Positions 1 through 7,979 of a stretch of 64,000 bases of DNA are shown piece after piece (positions within the stretch are counted from its first letter, which is position 1; each line of letters starts with the position of its first letter). Origin of the DNA: Rhodospirillaceae bacterium (GTDB lineage Bacteria; Pseudomonadota; Alphaproteobacteria; GCA-2731375); NCBI GenBank assembly GCA_018660265.1, contig JABJKS010000040.1, forward strand, positions 35,234-99,233, given 5' to 3'. The notes beneath the pieces are model-generated. The model was not told the origin of the DNA and ran no database searches. It was given only the letters and a program-made list of their open reading frames with translations. The position numbers were made by a program, and so were the translations under genes.

Positions 1-780
1 CTGAATATCACCTTCCAGCGTCGCAGGCCGGAAGACATGGGCCTTTTGCCGGATGGCGACAAGGTGCCCGATGCGACATCGGAGAGGGACAACGGCGAGG
101 TCGTGGACCGAACCATAGTTGATAAGGACTGGGTCGCGACCGATTGGACATTGGCCAAGGCGATGCGGACCCGCCGGTTTTGGTGGCTGATGTTATCCTT
201 TATCTGCACGCTCTATGCCTGGTATGCGGTGCAAGTGCACCAAACCCGCTATCTGATCGATGTTGGCATCACAGCCGAGACGGCCGCATTGGCCCTGGGG
301 CTGGTGGGCTTGGCCGGCGTCATGGGACAGATCGTGGTTGGTCACCTTTCTGATCGCATGGGGCGGGAATGGGCCTATACCCTGGCGCTGTTGGGTTTTC
401 TGAGCACCTATGGCTGTCTTTACCTCCTGCGCCAATGGCCGGAAGTCTGGTTAATGTACCTGATGATCGGACTACAGGGCTTCCTCGGCTACGGTGTTTC
501 CACCGTCTTTGCCGCAACCCCTGCAGACCTGTTTGCAGGCAAGCATTACGGTGCCATATTCGGCGTCCTGGCAACGGCTGCCAGTGCAGGCGCGGCGCTG
601 GGGCCGTGGACAACCGGCATCTTCTTTGACATTTGGGGCGACTACGACTTGGCCTTTACGCTTGCCATGGTTTTGTGTCTGCTCGCCATCGCGACCATGT
701 GGATCGCCGCGCCGCGTAAGGTCCGTCTGGTACAAGGCCAGGTGCGGGGCCAGGTACGGGGGCGGGCACCGAGCGATTAG
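1..780 (+). CDS. MFS transporter, C-terminal half (5' end outside window)
   Basis: The frame is open from the first base, so the start lies upstream. The 259 visible residues hold about five or six hydrophobic helices, including the stretches around FWWLMLSFICTLYAW, ALALGLVGLAGVMGQ and YAL-type helices near the end. A GHLSDRMGRE loop matches the MFS motif A repeat between helices 8 and 9. This is the C-terminal six-helix bundle of an inner-membrane major facilitator, of the monocarboxylate/oxalate-formate kind judging by the loop and helix spacing; the substrate is unknown. The cytoplasmic tail repeats VRGQ twice. The stop codon overlaps the convergent stop of the flavin monooxygenase gene by three or four bases, so no terminator fits between them. 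Confidence 0.85.
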   Translation: MNITFQRRRPEDMGLLPDGDKVPDATSERDNGEVVDRTIVDKDWVATDWTLAKAMRTRRFWWLMLSFICTLYAWYAVQVHQTRYLIDVGITAETAALALGLVGLAGVMGQIVVGHLSDRMGREWAYTLALLGFLSTYGCLYLLRQWPEVWLMYLMIGLQGFLGYGVSTVFAATPADLFAGKHYGAIFGVLATAASAGAALGPWTTGIFFDIWGDYDLAFTLAMVLCLLAIATMWIAAPRKVRLVQGQVRGQVRGRAPSD

Positions 781-1784
781 AGAGCCTTTAGACGCGGTGC
801 CACTTCTTTTACAAATCGTTCCAACGAGGCGTTGACCGCATTTGGGCGCAAACCTGGCGGCACGGCCCACGTGACCAGATCAGTGATGCCGTTTTGTTTG
901 ATGAACGCGCTTAATTCGGCCACACAATGCTCCACATCGCCAACGACCCAGTTCTGCGAGATCCGTTCCTTATCCTGATCGGGCGGGGCACCACGACCGG
1001 CATCCTTGAAGGCCTGGGCGTAATATTCCATGCGGACGCGTTCAGCAGCCAGAATATCGGGCCAATCCCTCTCTTTATCGTCCGTGACAAAGCACGGCTT
1101 GATGATGCCGACGCGATAGTCGTCTGGATCACGACCATCAGCCTTCAGCGCATCGCGCCAGACCTGGATGGTTGTTTCATAAGGCCCCTGGGGCAATAGA
1201 TGGGCATTGAAGCGGGCCGCCCGCAAGGCACCGTTGGCCGATGATGCCGCCACCCACAGCGGCGGGCCGCCCGGCAGAACATAGTCCGGTTTGATGACCA
1301 CATCGTCCGCCTGATAGCGCTTGCCCGTATAGCTGAAGCGCGCGCCGCTGAAACAACGCGTCAATATTTCCAGGCTTTCATCAGTACGCGATACCCGCTG
1401 CTTGACGGACAGCCCATAGCCCGCGAAATCACGCGGCACATAACCAAGACCAACACCAAGGTCGACCCGCCCGCCGCTAATATTATCCAGTACAGCCAAG
1501 TCCTCCGCCAGACGGATGGGCTGATAAAGCGGCAGGATCGATATGTCGGAGGAAAAACGGGCGTTTTTTGTGCGCGCCGCCATGGCAGCAGCGACGGGGA
1601 TCCAGGACGGCAGGTATCCGTCATCGACGAAATGATGTTCCGTGAACCAAATAAGGTCGACGCCAAGTCCATCGAGCCAGGCAGCCTGATCCAGTATCTC
1701 GCCGTAAAAAGTTTGATTGTCGATACCGGTGCTGGCTGGATTGCGAAAATCATAAACCACGCCAATACGTAAATCCTGTTTCAT
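777..1784 (-). CDS. LLM-class flavin-dependent oxidoreductase
   Basis: 335 residues, the usual size for the bacterial luciferase-like monooxygenase family (TIM barrel, FMN or F420). Visible family signatures are GVVYDFRNP at the N-terminus, WFTEHHF at about 50, the LPLYQPIRLAED segment and SGGRVDLGVG at about 105. Family members oxidise diverse organic substrates with reduced flavin, and the substrate here is not inferable. I prefer the ATG at 1784 (MKQDLRIG); an in-frame ATG at 1799 adds five residues. The gene is transcribed towards the MFS gene and its stop overlaps that gene's stop. The cupin gene lies upstream on the same strand about 100 bp away, so the two may be co-transcribed. Confidence 0.85.
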   Translation of the reverse strand: MKQDLRIGVVYDFRNPASTGIDNQTFYGEILDQAAWLDGLGVDLIWFTEHHFVDDGYLPSWIPVAAAMAARTKNARFSSDISILPLYQPIRLAEDLAVLDNISGGRVDLGVGLGYVPRDFAGYGLSVKQRVSRTDESLEILTRCFSGARFSYTGKRYQADDVVIKPDYVLPGGPPLWVAASSANGALRAARFNAHLLPQGPYETTIQVWRDALKADGRDPDDYRVGIIKPCFVTDDKERDWPDILAAERVRMEYYAQAFKDAGRGAPPDQDKERISQNWVVGDVEHCVAELSAFIKQNGITDLVTWAVPPGLRPNAVNASLERFVKEVAPRLKAL

Positions 1785-1883
1785 GGTTCGCAGTCCCATC
1801 TGTAAATTCCGGCGGCTAGTTGCCGCCCTTTCGCAACGAGGTGCGTGAACTTGTGTTGAACGAGGCTCAGCGCACTGGAGGCC

Positions 1884-2345
1884 TTATCTTGCCCCCGCCA
1901 TCCGGCCCGCCGCCCAGTCTTCCACCGTCACCGTGGCAAGGACATTGTGCGTCTCGTCCAGGGTTTCAAACAACCGCCCATCCCTGGACTGCATCCCGAA
2001 GAAAACAAGCGCACCATTTTTTCCAGCCCGTTCCATATGCACATCCCCCCCGGAACTGCGGGCATAATCGCCGGCTTTACGGATCGTATGGGTTGTTGCA
2101 CCATCGTCGTTGGTTTCGAAGAGATTCTGTTCCCCTTCCAGCACCAGTGTCGTCGTGGCTGCGAGGTGGCGGTGAAAATGACAGAACGAATTTGGCGGCC
2201 AGCGCATAATAAAATCAAGGGCGCCGATTTCTACCTGAGACCCCAGGATCGCAAGATCATAGTTGATGGGGTAGTCGAACCTGGGACTGCCCTCAAAATG
2301 AACCCAATTCAGTTTGGCGGTATCGAACTTAAAACTGGCAGCCAT
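1884..2345 (-). CDS. Cupin-fold protein
   Basis: 153 residues. The central part (about 45-110) reads as a single cupin barrel: the FCHFHRH cluster followed by LVLEGEQ matches cupin motif 1 (a histidine pair, then a glutamate) and the GGDVHMERAG segment fits motif 2. It is therefore probably a metal-binding small beta-barrel, possibly a dioxygenase-like or ligand-sensing protein. No close functional assignment is possible. The ATG at 2345 has a good ribosome site (GGAGGAG, seven bases upstream). It precedes the flavin monooxygenase on the same strand and diverges from the DUF35/thiolase pair across a 238-bp gap that should carry both promoters. Confidence 0.7.
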   Translation of the reverse strand: MAASFKFDTAKLNWVHFEGSPRFDYPINYDLAILGSQVEIGALDFIMRWPPNSFCHFHRHLAATTTLVLEGEQNLFETNDDGATTHTIRKAGDYARSSGGDVHMERAGKNGALVFFGMQSRDGRLFETLDETHNVLATVTVEDWAAGRMAGAR

Positions 2346-2583
2346 GACATCTCCTCCACGGGGTCGTCTTCTCGAAATTTGCGCTCGCTAGGTGGGGAAG
2401 ACTATACTGGAAAATAACATATTGGACATCGTCATTGGGGTGGGAGGAAACGGACGCAGATTACGGTGCCGCAAAGGCGGACATGAAGGATTGTAATTTG
2501 CAGGATCGGGGTATCTCGACCCATTTGACCCCTGCGCAAGACAACATCAAAATAATCTATTGCATGAATTGAGAGGAAATCCC

Positions 2584-3006
2584 TTGGAAACGGAATTGTT
2601 GCGACCACTGCCAACGCCCATGACACCAGAGGCCATGCCCTATTGGGAGGGCCTGCGCGAAGGTAAATTGATGCTGCCGAAATGCGACGACTGCGCAAAG
2701 ACATTCTTTTTCCCGCGCATTTCCTGTCCCCATTGCCATTCCCGGAACGTCGGTTGGATGCAGGCCAGCGGCAAAGGCACGCTATATTCCTTTCAGATCG
2801 CCCATCGCGCCCTGAACCCGAATTTCAAGATCCCACCGCCGTACATCCTGGCGATGGTTGAACTGGAAGAAGGCCCACGCCTGATGTCCAACCTGATCAA
2901 TATTGAGGCCGATCCCGCCATCGTAAAAATAGGCATGGCCGTGGAAGTGGTCTACGAAAAACAGAACGACGAGGTCACAATCCCGCTGTTTCAACCGGCA
3001 ACCTAA
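2584..3006 (+). CDS. DUF35 zinc-ribbon/OB-fold protein (thiolase partner)
   Basis: 140 residues with the two-part layout of DUF35 proteins: an N-terminal rubredoxin-like zinc ribbon (Cys34, Cys37, Cys48, Cys51; CDDC and CPHC knuckles) followed by an OB-fold domain from about 58. Family members sit beside thiolase-superfamily enzymes and help them bind acyl-CoA. The next gene encodes such a thiolase, which supports the call. I chose the TTG at 2584 because GAGAGGA lies seven bases upstream; an upstream in-frame TTG at 2560 would add eight residues but lacks a ribosome site. The downstream thiolase starts 66 bp later, so the two are probably one operon. Confidence 0.85.
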   Translation: METELLRPLPTPMTPEAMPYWEGLREGKLMLPKCDDCAKTFFFPRISCPHCHSRNVGWMQASGKGTLYSFQIAHRALNPNFKIPPPYILAMVELEEGPRLMSNLINIEADPAIVKIGMAVEVVYEKQNDEVTIPLFQPAT

Positions 3007-3072
3007 AGCCAAGAAAATAGCGACAGCAACAGCGACTGCGACCCTGCAACAGATTATTTATGGAAGCGTGAA

Positions 3073-4218
3073 ATGAAAGAATTATCAAATTCGGTGGCCA
3101 TTGTCGGCGTCGATGAGTCCGATGAAATCGGCACCCTGCCCCAAGTCAGCCAATTAAGCCTGCACCTCCAGGCGATCCATAACGCGATTGACGATGCGGG
3201 GCTGAAAATCTCGGACATCGACGGCATCTTTACCGCCGGCCAGCATTCCCCCGTCCTGTTGGGAGAGGCCCTGGGCGTTACGCCGCGCTATGTGGATGGC
3301 ACCACGGTGGGGGGCTGTTCGTTCATCATGATGGTGGGCCATGCGGTTGCCGCCCTGCATCACGGGCTATGCGACGTGGCCGTCATCTCGCATGGGGAAA
3401 GCGGGCGTTCGGGCACCGGCGTGACCCGGAACCGAGACACCTCGCTATCGGGACAGTTCGAAATGCCCTATGGCTTTGGCGGTGCACCAACCTACTTTGG
3501 CATGATCACCAACCGGCATATGTACGAATACGGCACGACATTGGAAAACTGGGCCGATGTCGCCGTCTCCACTCGCGCCTGGGCCGGCCTGAACCCGAAA
3601 GCACGATTTCGCGACCCGATCACCGTGCAGGATGTGTTGGATTCCCGCCCGATGTTCTATCCTTTCAATCTGTTGAATATCTGTGTGGTCACTGACGCCG
3701 GCGGTGCTGTCGTCCTTACCCGCGCCGACCGGGCCAAGGACTGCGCCAAGAAACCGATCTATGTGCGCGGTGCGGGCGAAGGTACGGAACATACCCTGGT
3801 CACCAACATGACGGATATACCCCACTCCAAAGCCACCGCCCTATCAGGCAGCAAGGCGTTCGAGATGGCGGGCGTGACGCACAGCGATTTTGATCACATC
3901 ATGCTCTACGATGCCTTCACCTCCGGCCCGCCGATGATGTTGGAGTCTTTGGGCTTCTGCAAACCCGGCGAAGGCGTGACATTCTTCGAGGATGGCAAAT
4001 CAACGCCGGGCGGCAGCCTGCCCATCAACACCAACGGCGGCGGGCTGTCTTATACCCATTCCGGCATGTACGGCATCTTTCCCATCATCGAAGCCGTGCG
4101 CCAACAGCGCGGCGAATGCGGTGACCGTCAGGTGCCGGGCGTCAAACTGTCCCTGGTCAACGGCATGGGCGGCATGCTGTCGGCAGCCGGTACGATCGTG
4201 CTGTCACACGAAAAGTAG
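3073..4218 (+). CDS. Thiolase-family acyl-CoA enzyme (SCP-x/lipid-transfer type)
   Basis: 381 residues, within the range for the non-decarboxylating SCP-2/lipid-transfer branch of thiolases. A cysteine sits in VGGCSF at residue 82, in the place of the N-terminal active-site segment. The C-terminal half carries NTNGGGLSYTHSGMYG, the family's histidine loop, with THSG in place of the more common GHPG. FEMAGVTHSDFDHIM also matches the family. It should cleave or form beta-ketoacyl-CoA, or act on a side chain of a larger substrate, with the zinc-ribbon protein encoded just upstream. The ATG follows GGAAGCGTGAA. The reaction direction and substrate are unknown. Confidence 0.8.
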   Translation: MKELSNSVAIVGVDESDEIGTLPQVSQLSLHLQAIHNAIDDAGLKISDIDGIFTAGQHSPVLLGEALGVTPRYVDGTTVGGCSFIMMVGHAVAALHHGLCDVAVISHGESGRSGTGVTRNRDTSLSGQFEMPYGFGGAPTYFGMITNRHMYEYGTTLENWADVAVSTRAWAGLNPKARFRDPITVQDVLDSRPMFYPFNLLNICVVTDAGGAVVLTRADRAKDCAKKPIYVRGAGEGTEHTLVTNMTDIPHSKATALSGSKAFEMAGVTHSDFDHIMLYDAFTSGPPMMLESLGFCKPGEGVTFFEDGKSTPGGSLPINTNGGGLSYTHSGMYGIFPIIEAVRQQRGECGDRQVPGVKLSLVNGMGGMLSAAGTIVLSHEK

Positions 4219-4232
4219 CCCGCCCTCACCAC

Positions 4233-4574
4233 TCAGTAGCGGGCCATCTCCGGGTCCACGACCATGGCCCAGGCGTCAATGCCGCCGGCCAGATTATGGG
4301 CATTGGTGAAGCCATTGGCGCGCAGGAACTGCGCGACCTGGTCGCTGCGCGCGCCGTGATGGCACATGATCACCAGGGGATGCTCCCGCGGCAGCTCACC
4401 CAAATGCTGGGGGACCTGCTGCATGGGAATACACAAACTGTCGGAGATGGCGCAGACCGCTACCTCGTTCGGCTCCCGCACATCCAGCAACGTATGCAGC
4501 ACGCCGTCTAAACGTGCCTGCTGCAATGTCCCCACAGCAATCTCCGATCCCCAATCCGCCATTACGTCCGCCAT
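4233..4574 (-). CDS. Rhodanese-like sulfurtransferase, single domain
   Basis: 113 residues, one rhodanese domain. LDVREPNE at about 30-37 is the conserved CH2A-type segment, and the active-site loop CHHGARS puts the nucleophilic cysteine at 71 and the loop arginine at 76 (C-X4-R). Single-domain proteins of this type move persulfide sulfur from a donor to thiol acceptors in the cytoplasm. I start at the ATG at 4574, which has GAGGG five bases upstream; the longer in-frame ORF upstream has no ribosome site and no homology-like content. It converges on the thiolase gene and diverges from the MetE-like gene, leaving 113 bp between the two starts. Confidence 0.85.
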   Translation of the reverse strand: MADVMADWGSEIAVGTLQQARLDGVLHTLLDVREPNEVAVCAISDSLCIPMQQVPQHLGELPREHPLVIMCHHGARSDQVAQFLRANGFTNAHNLAGGIDAWAMVVDPEMARY

Positions 4575-4687
4575 ATCACCCTCACAAAAGACAATCCCCA
4601 AGATCGGCAATATATCTGAACTTCCCGGATTTGACCCGTGCAATCGCTCAGGCATACTATCTAGCAAAGAGCACAGGAGTATCGCGT

Positions 4688-5722
4688 ATGACAAATTTGC
4701 CAATATTGCCGACCATGGGTGTTGGAAGCTACGCTATTCCGGGCTGGATGCATTTGTTTCGCAAGCATATGGGGCAGGCTGCCGCACCCATGGATGTGGC
4801 GGAGGCGTTTGACGATGCGACGCGCCTGGCCATTGCGGATCAGGTTGAGGCGGGGATCGATATTGTTTCCGATGGTGAATTACACCGCCAGCGCTTTGTC
4901 TACGAGATGTATGACCGTATCAGCGGCATCGCCCGGCAGGAGCGGCCACGCAAACTTGGGGTGCCCGGCTATGACATGGCGCCGAAGTTTTATGCCACCG
5001 AAAAGGTTGATGCCCCAAATGGCCTCGGCTTGGTGCGGGAGTATGAAGATCTGGCCCGCCTGGCACCTGGACAGCGCCTGAAAATTGCTTTTCCAGGGCC
5101 CCTGACATTTGCCGATAGTATCCTGCCCAGCCCCCATTATGGCGACGGGCCCGGTGCTGTAGGGGCGTTGATGGATGATGTCATCACAATGCTGAAACGA
5201 GAGGTTGCGGCCCTGCGTGCGGCGGGGGCGGAATTTATTCAAATCGATGAACCGGGCCTGACCTTTTATCCGGAACGGCGCAGCCAGGCGCAATCCGCCG
5301 ATTGTATCAACCAGGTGATCGCAGGCCATAACGACAGCACCGCCGTCCATGTCTGCTTTGGCAACAACGCCTCCCGCCCATCCTCCCCGCGCGGCATGAA
5401 GCGCTTGCTGGGGGCCATGGAGAAGTTGGAGACCCGTATGTTGGTGCTGGAATTTGCCAATCGGGAGATGGCGGAACTGGACATGCTGGGGCCATTATCG
5501 GAACGCTACGACATTGCAGCGGGCGTCATCGATGTGAAGTCCTTTCACGAAGAAAGTGCCGAGGATGTGGCAACGCGTATTCGTGACGTCCTGCGCTATG
5601 TTCCTGCTGAGCGGTTGACCGTCACTGCGGATTGTGGGTTTTCCGCCATTCCCCGCTGGTTGGCACGCAGCAAAACCCAGGCCATGGTAGCTGGTGCACG
5701 CCTGGTACGGGGCGAAATATAA
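4688..5722 (+). CDS. Cobalamin-independent methionine synthase C-terminal-domain protein
   Basis: 344 residues, corresponding only to the catalytic C-terminal barrel of MetE; the N-terminal half of canonical MetE (about 750 aa) is absent. All four zinc ligands are present in order: His221 and Cys223 (HVCFGN), Glu255 (LEFANRE) and Cys316 (TADCGFS). It therefore probably binds zinc and activates a thiol for alkyl transfer. Stand-alone homologues include archaeal-type methionine synthases and epoxyalkane:CoM transferases, so the thiol and the methyl donor are uncertain. The ATG at 4688 follows AGGAG. The divergent rhodanese gene could be functionally linked through sulfur metabolism, but that is inference. 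Confidence 0.8.
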   Translation: MTNLPILPTMGVGSYAIPGWMHLFRKHMGQAAAPMDVAEAFDDATRLAIADQVEAGIDIVSDGELHRQRFVYEMYDRISGIARQERPRKLGVPGYDMAPKFYATEKVDAPNGLGLVREYEDLARLAPGQRLKIAFPGPLTFADSILPSPHYGDGPGAVGALMDDVITMLKREVAALRAAGAEFIQIDEPGLTFYPERRSQAQSADCINQVIAGHNDSTAVHVCFGNNASRPSSPRGMKRLLGAMEKLETRMLVLEFANREMAELDMLGPLSERYDIAAGVIDVKSFHEESAEDVATRIRDVLRYVPAERLTVTADCGFSAIPRWLARSKTQAMVAGARLVRGEI

Positions 5723-5851
5723 CGGCTTTGTTAACCTCGTTTATTCACCTGCTGTTAGGCATTGATGGCCGATAATGCAGGTTGCTAGAAAAGCGCAGGC
5801 CGTCCCTGGTAATGGTTTTTGGGGGCGGTGGCGAATAAACGTTGAGTTAAA

Positions 5852-6760
5852 ATGACATCAAACGTTATTCAATTACCCGGTGTTGGATATGGCCCGCAGT
5901 TGCCTGTGCGCCCTGCTGCCGATACCGCTGTGCAAGCGTCGAAATCCAGCCAATCGACGAGCAGCGAGCAAAATTTCGTTGCACCTAAAGACAGCCATGG
6001 CACGGACGATGGTCGCAATCATGGTGGCGAAACAAAGAGCTCCTCTGCCGCCCGACCGCAATCGCCCGTCGATTTGAACAGTCTTTTGTCAGCCCAAGAA
6101 CACGGTAATGCACCGGAACAATCCAACAGCCAGCCCGCATCATTGAGCGAGGAGCAGCAAAAACAGGTTTCTCAGCTGCAGAAAGCGGACGCTGAAATCC
6201 ACCGCCACGAACAGGCCCATGCCGCCGCCGGCGGGCAATATGCCGGTTCACCGCAATATAGTTATACCAATGGCCCCGACGGCGGGCGCTATGCCACGTC
6301 CGGTCACGTCTCCATTGATGTATCCGCCGTAGCCGGTGATCCAAAGGCAACAATCGCAAAAATGGACGTGGTGCAACGGGCTGCCAACGCACCGGCTGAA
6401 CCGTCAAGCGCGGATCGTTCCGTTTCAGCCCAGGCAGCATCTACGAAACAAGCGGCCCAAATAGAATTAAGCCAGCAGAAAGCCGCTGAAAAAGCGGAAG
6501 CCGCAGAAGACGATACGGCAAATGGCACGACAAACACAGCGGCTGATGCGACCGCAAACGCACGTGGTGAGACTTCCGGTGCCGGACCAGGTAATGGCTT
6601 CGTCCCAGGTTTCGTTTTCGGGGAAACCCCCGGCCTTGACAGGGAAGCTGGCGATGCAGCACGGAAGCCAACAGCCTCTGATGCCGCTGCCTCCGTCTCA
6701 CCCGCCGCAGCCGCAGCCGCCTATGCCGCTGCCCCGATGAGTTCGATCATCGGAAGTTAA
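5852..6760 (+). CDS. SprA-family putative metalloprotease
   Basis: 302 residues. The conserved core (about 105-205) matches the SprA-related/putative metalloprotease family: a charged helix, then HEQAH at 119-123 (an HExxH zinc motif), AAGGQYAGSPQYSY, GPDGGRYAT and VSIDVSAVAGDP, followed by DVVQRAANAPAEPS. The first 100 and last 100 residues are low-complexity, rich in Ala, Ser, Gln and Glu, with no signal peptide or membrane helix. The catalytic assignment rests on the motif alone and I know of no demonstrated substrate. It stands alone between the MetE-like gene (129 bp upstream) and the convergent RidA gene (13 bp downstream). No clear Shine-Dalgarno precedes the ATG. Confidence 0.75.
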   Translation: MTSNVIQLPGVGYGPQLPVRPAADTAVQASKSSQSTSSEQNFVAPKDSHGTDDGRNHGGETKSSSAARPQSPVDLNSLLSAQEHGNAPEQSNSQPASLSEEQQKQVSQLQKADAEIHRHEQAHAAAGGQYAGSPQYSYTNGPDGGRYATSGHVSIDVSAVAGDPKATIAKMDVVQRAANAPAEPSSADRSVSAQAASTKQAAQIELSQQKAAEKAEAAEDDTANGTTNTAADATANARGETSGAGPGNGFVPGFVFGETPGLDREAGDAARKPTASDAAASVSPAAAAAAYAAAPMSSIIGS

Positions 6761-6773
6761 GTTGCCTTTCGGC

Positions 6774-7163
6774 CTATGCCTTGGCCGCCGTCGCTTCTAT
6801 CTCGATCAACATATCCGGCGAAGCCAGGCCATCGACAATCACAAGGGTTGAAGCCGGCAGGGTCGCATCACCGATAATCTTTTTTCGGGCTGCGCGATAA
6901 TCGTCAATACTGCGCGGATCGGTCAGGAATATCGTGAACTTCACCAGGTGCTTTTTCGCCATGCCGTTTTCTTTCAGGCAATTGAGAATATTGCGAAAGC
7001 ATTGTTCGGCCTGTTTGCGCCCGCCTGCCTGCAGCTTACCCTTGCCGTCAATGCCAACCTGCCCGGCCATGACCAGCCATTCCGCATTGGCGGGCACCTT
7101 GACGCTGTGGGAATAGGCCCCTGCGGGTTTGGCATTGGCCTTGGGGTTCACGAATTCATTCAT
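6774..7163 (-). CDS. RidA/YjgF family protein
   Basis: 129 residues, the standard length for the RidA family, whose members form trimers and hydrolyse reactive enamine/imine intermediates or act on related substrates. Visible features are AGQVGIDGKGKLQAGG, the QCFRNILNCLKENG helix and the C-terminal LIEIEATA strand; the arginine that marks true deaminases in the C-terminal region is not apparent, so this may be a non-RidA subgroup. The ATG at 7163 has GAGGGAG upstream. It is the last gene of the minus-strand molybdenum-hydroxylase operon, 43 bp after the SDR stop. In that position it may clear an unstable intermediate or take part in the pathway. Confidence 0.85.
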   Translation of the reverse strand: MNEFVNPKANAKPAGAYSHSVKVPANAEWLVMAGQVGIDGKGKLQAGGRKQAEQCFRNILNCLKENGMAKKHLVKFTIFLTDPRSIDDYRAARKKIIGDATLPASTLVIVDGLASPDMLIEIEATAAKA

Positions 7164-7206
7164 AGCAATAATCTCCCTCACGGTTTCATTTGATCGCAAA
7201 ACCATC

Positions 7207-7965
7207 TTAACCGACTGTGCTGTAACCACCACTGACAGAAATTATCTGGCCGGTAATCCAACTGGCCCCGGACGAGGCAAGAAAGGCAATTGTCGGCGCG
7301 ATATCCTCCGGCTGGCCAATACGGCCCGATGGATAATTGCGCACGATCTTGGACATATTCGCGTCCAACCAGGCCTTGTCGCTGTGACCGGTTTCCACCA
7401 GGCCCAACGCGACCAAATTCGCGGTGATGCCGTCGCGGCCCAACTCCTTGGCCAGTGATTTCGTCAGCGCCATCACCCCGCCGCGGGAGGCGGCTGTGAT
7501 GGCCAGATTTTTCTCTCCCACCCGGGCGCTGTCGCCGGCCAGGGAAATAATCCGTCCATCGCCCGACGCCGCCAAATATCCCGCCGCCGCGTGACAGCAA
7601 TGAATGACACCGTATAGGCCGACATCGATCTGGGCATGCCAATCAGCGGGCGTCGTCTCGACAAATTTTTGCGGCGTCACATAGCCCGCGTTATTGACCA
7701 GGATATCCAGGCCGCCAAAATCGCTGGCGACCTGATCGATCATGGCCTTGGTGGCATCATAATCTGTCACGTCCCCGCCATAGGCGCGCGCCGTGCCACC
7801 GTCGACTTCGATCTCTGCCACAAGCTCTTTTGCCGCCGCTTCCGAGCCGCGATAATTGATGGCGACGGACACGCCTTCATCGGCCAGGGCCAGAACGATC
7901 TCCCGGCCCACATCCCGGGCACCGCCGGTTACCAGGGCGACTTTACCCTTCAATCCTAAATCCAT
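7207..7965 (-). CDS. Short-chain dehydrogenase/reductase lacking the Ser-Tyr-Lys triad
   Basis: 252 residues with a normal SDR Rossmann core: TGGARDVG (13-20) for the dinucleotide, DVTD at about 65, NNAG at 91-94 and a C-terminal SVSGGYS. The catalytic positions are not conserved. Aligned by spacing, the Ser position is Gly144 (LAGDSARVG), the Tyr is Thr157 and the Lys is Arg161 (TAASRGG). The sequence was checked on the DNA and no frameshift is needed to explain it. It may be a binding or structural protein, or use different chemistry. It lies 14 bp after the first molybdopterin subunit and before ridA, so it is probably co-translated with the pathway enzymes. Confidence 0.85.
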   Translation of the reverse strand: MDLGLKGKVALVTGGARDVGREIVLALADEGVSVAINYRGSEAAAKELVAEIEVDGGTARAYGGDVTDYDATKAMIDQVASDFGGLDILVNNAGYVTPQKFVETTPADWHAQIDVGLYGVIHCCHAAAGYLAASGDGRIISLAGDSARVGEKNLAITAASRGGVMALTKSLAKELGRDGITANLVALGLVETGHSDKAWLDANMSKIVRNYPSGRIGQPEDIAPTIAFLASSGASWITGQIISVSGGYSTVG

Positions 7966-7979
7966 GATCTATCCTACTC

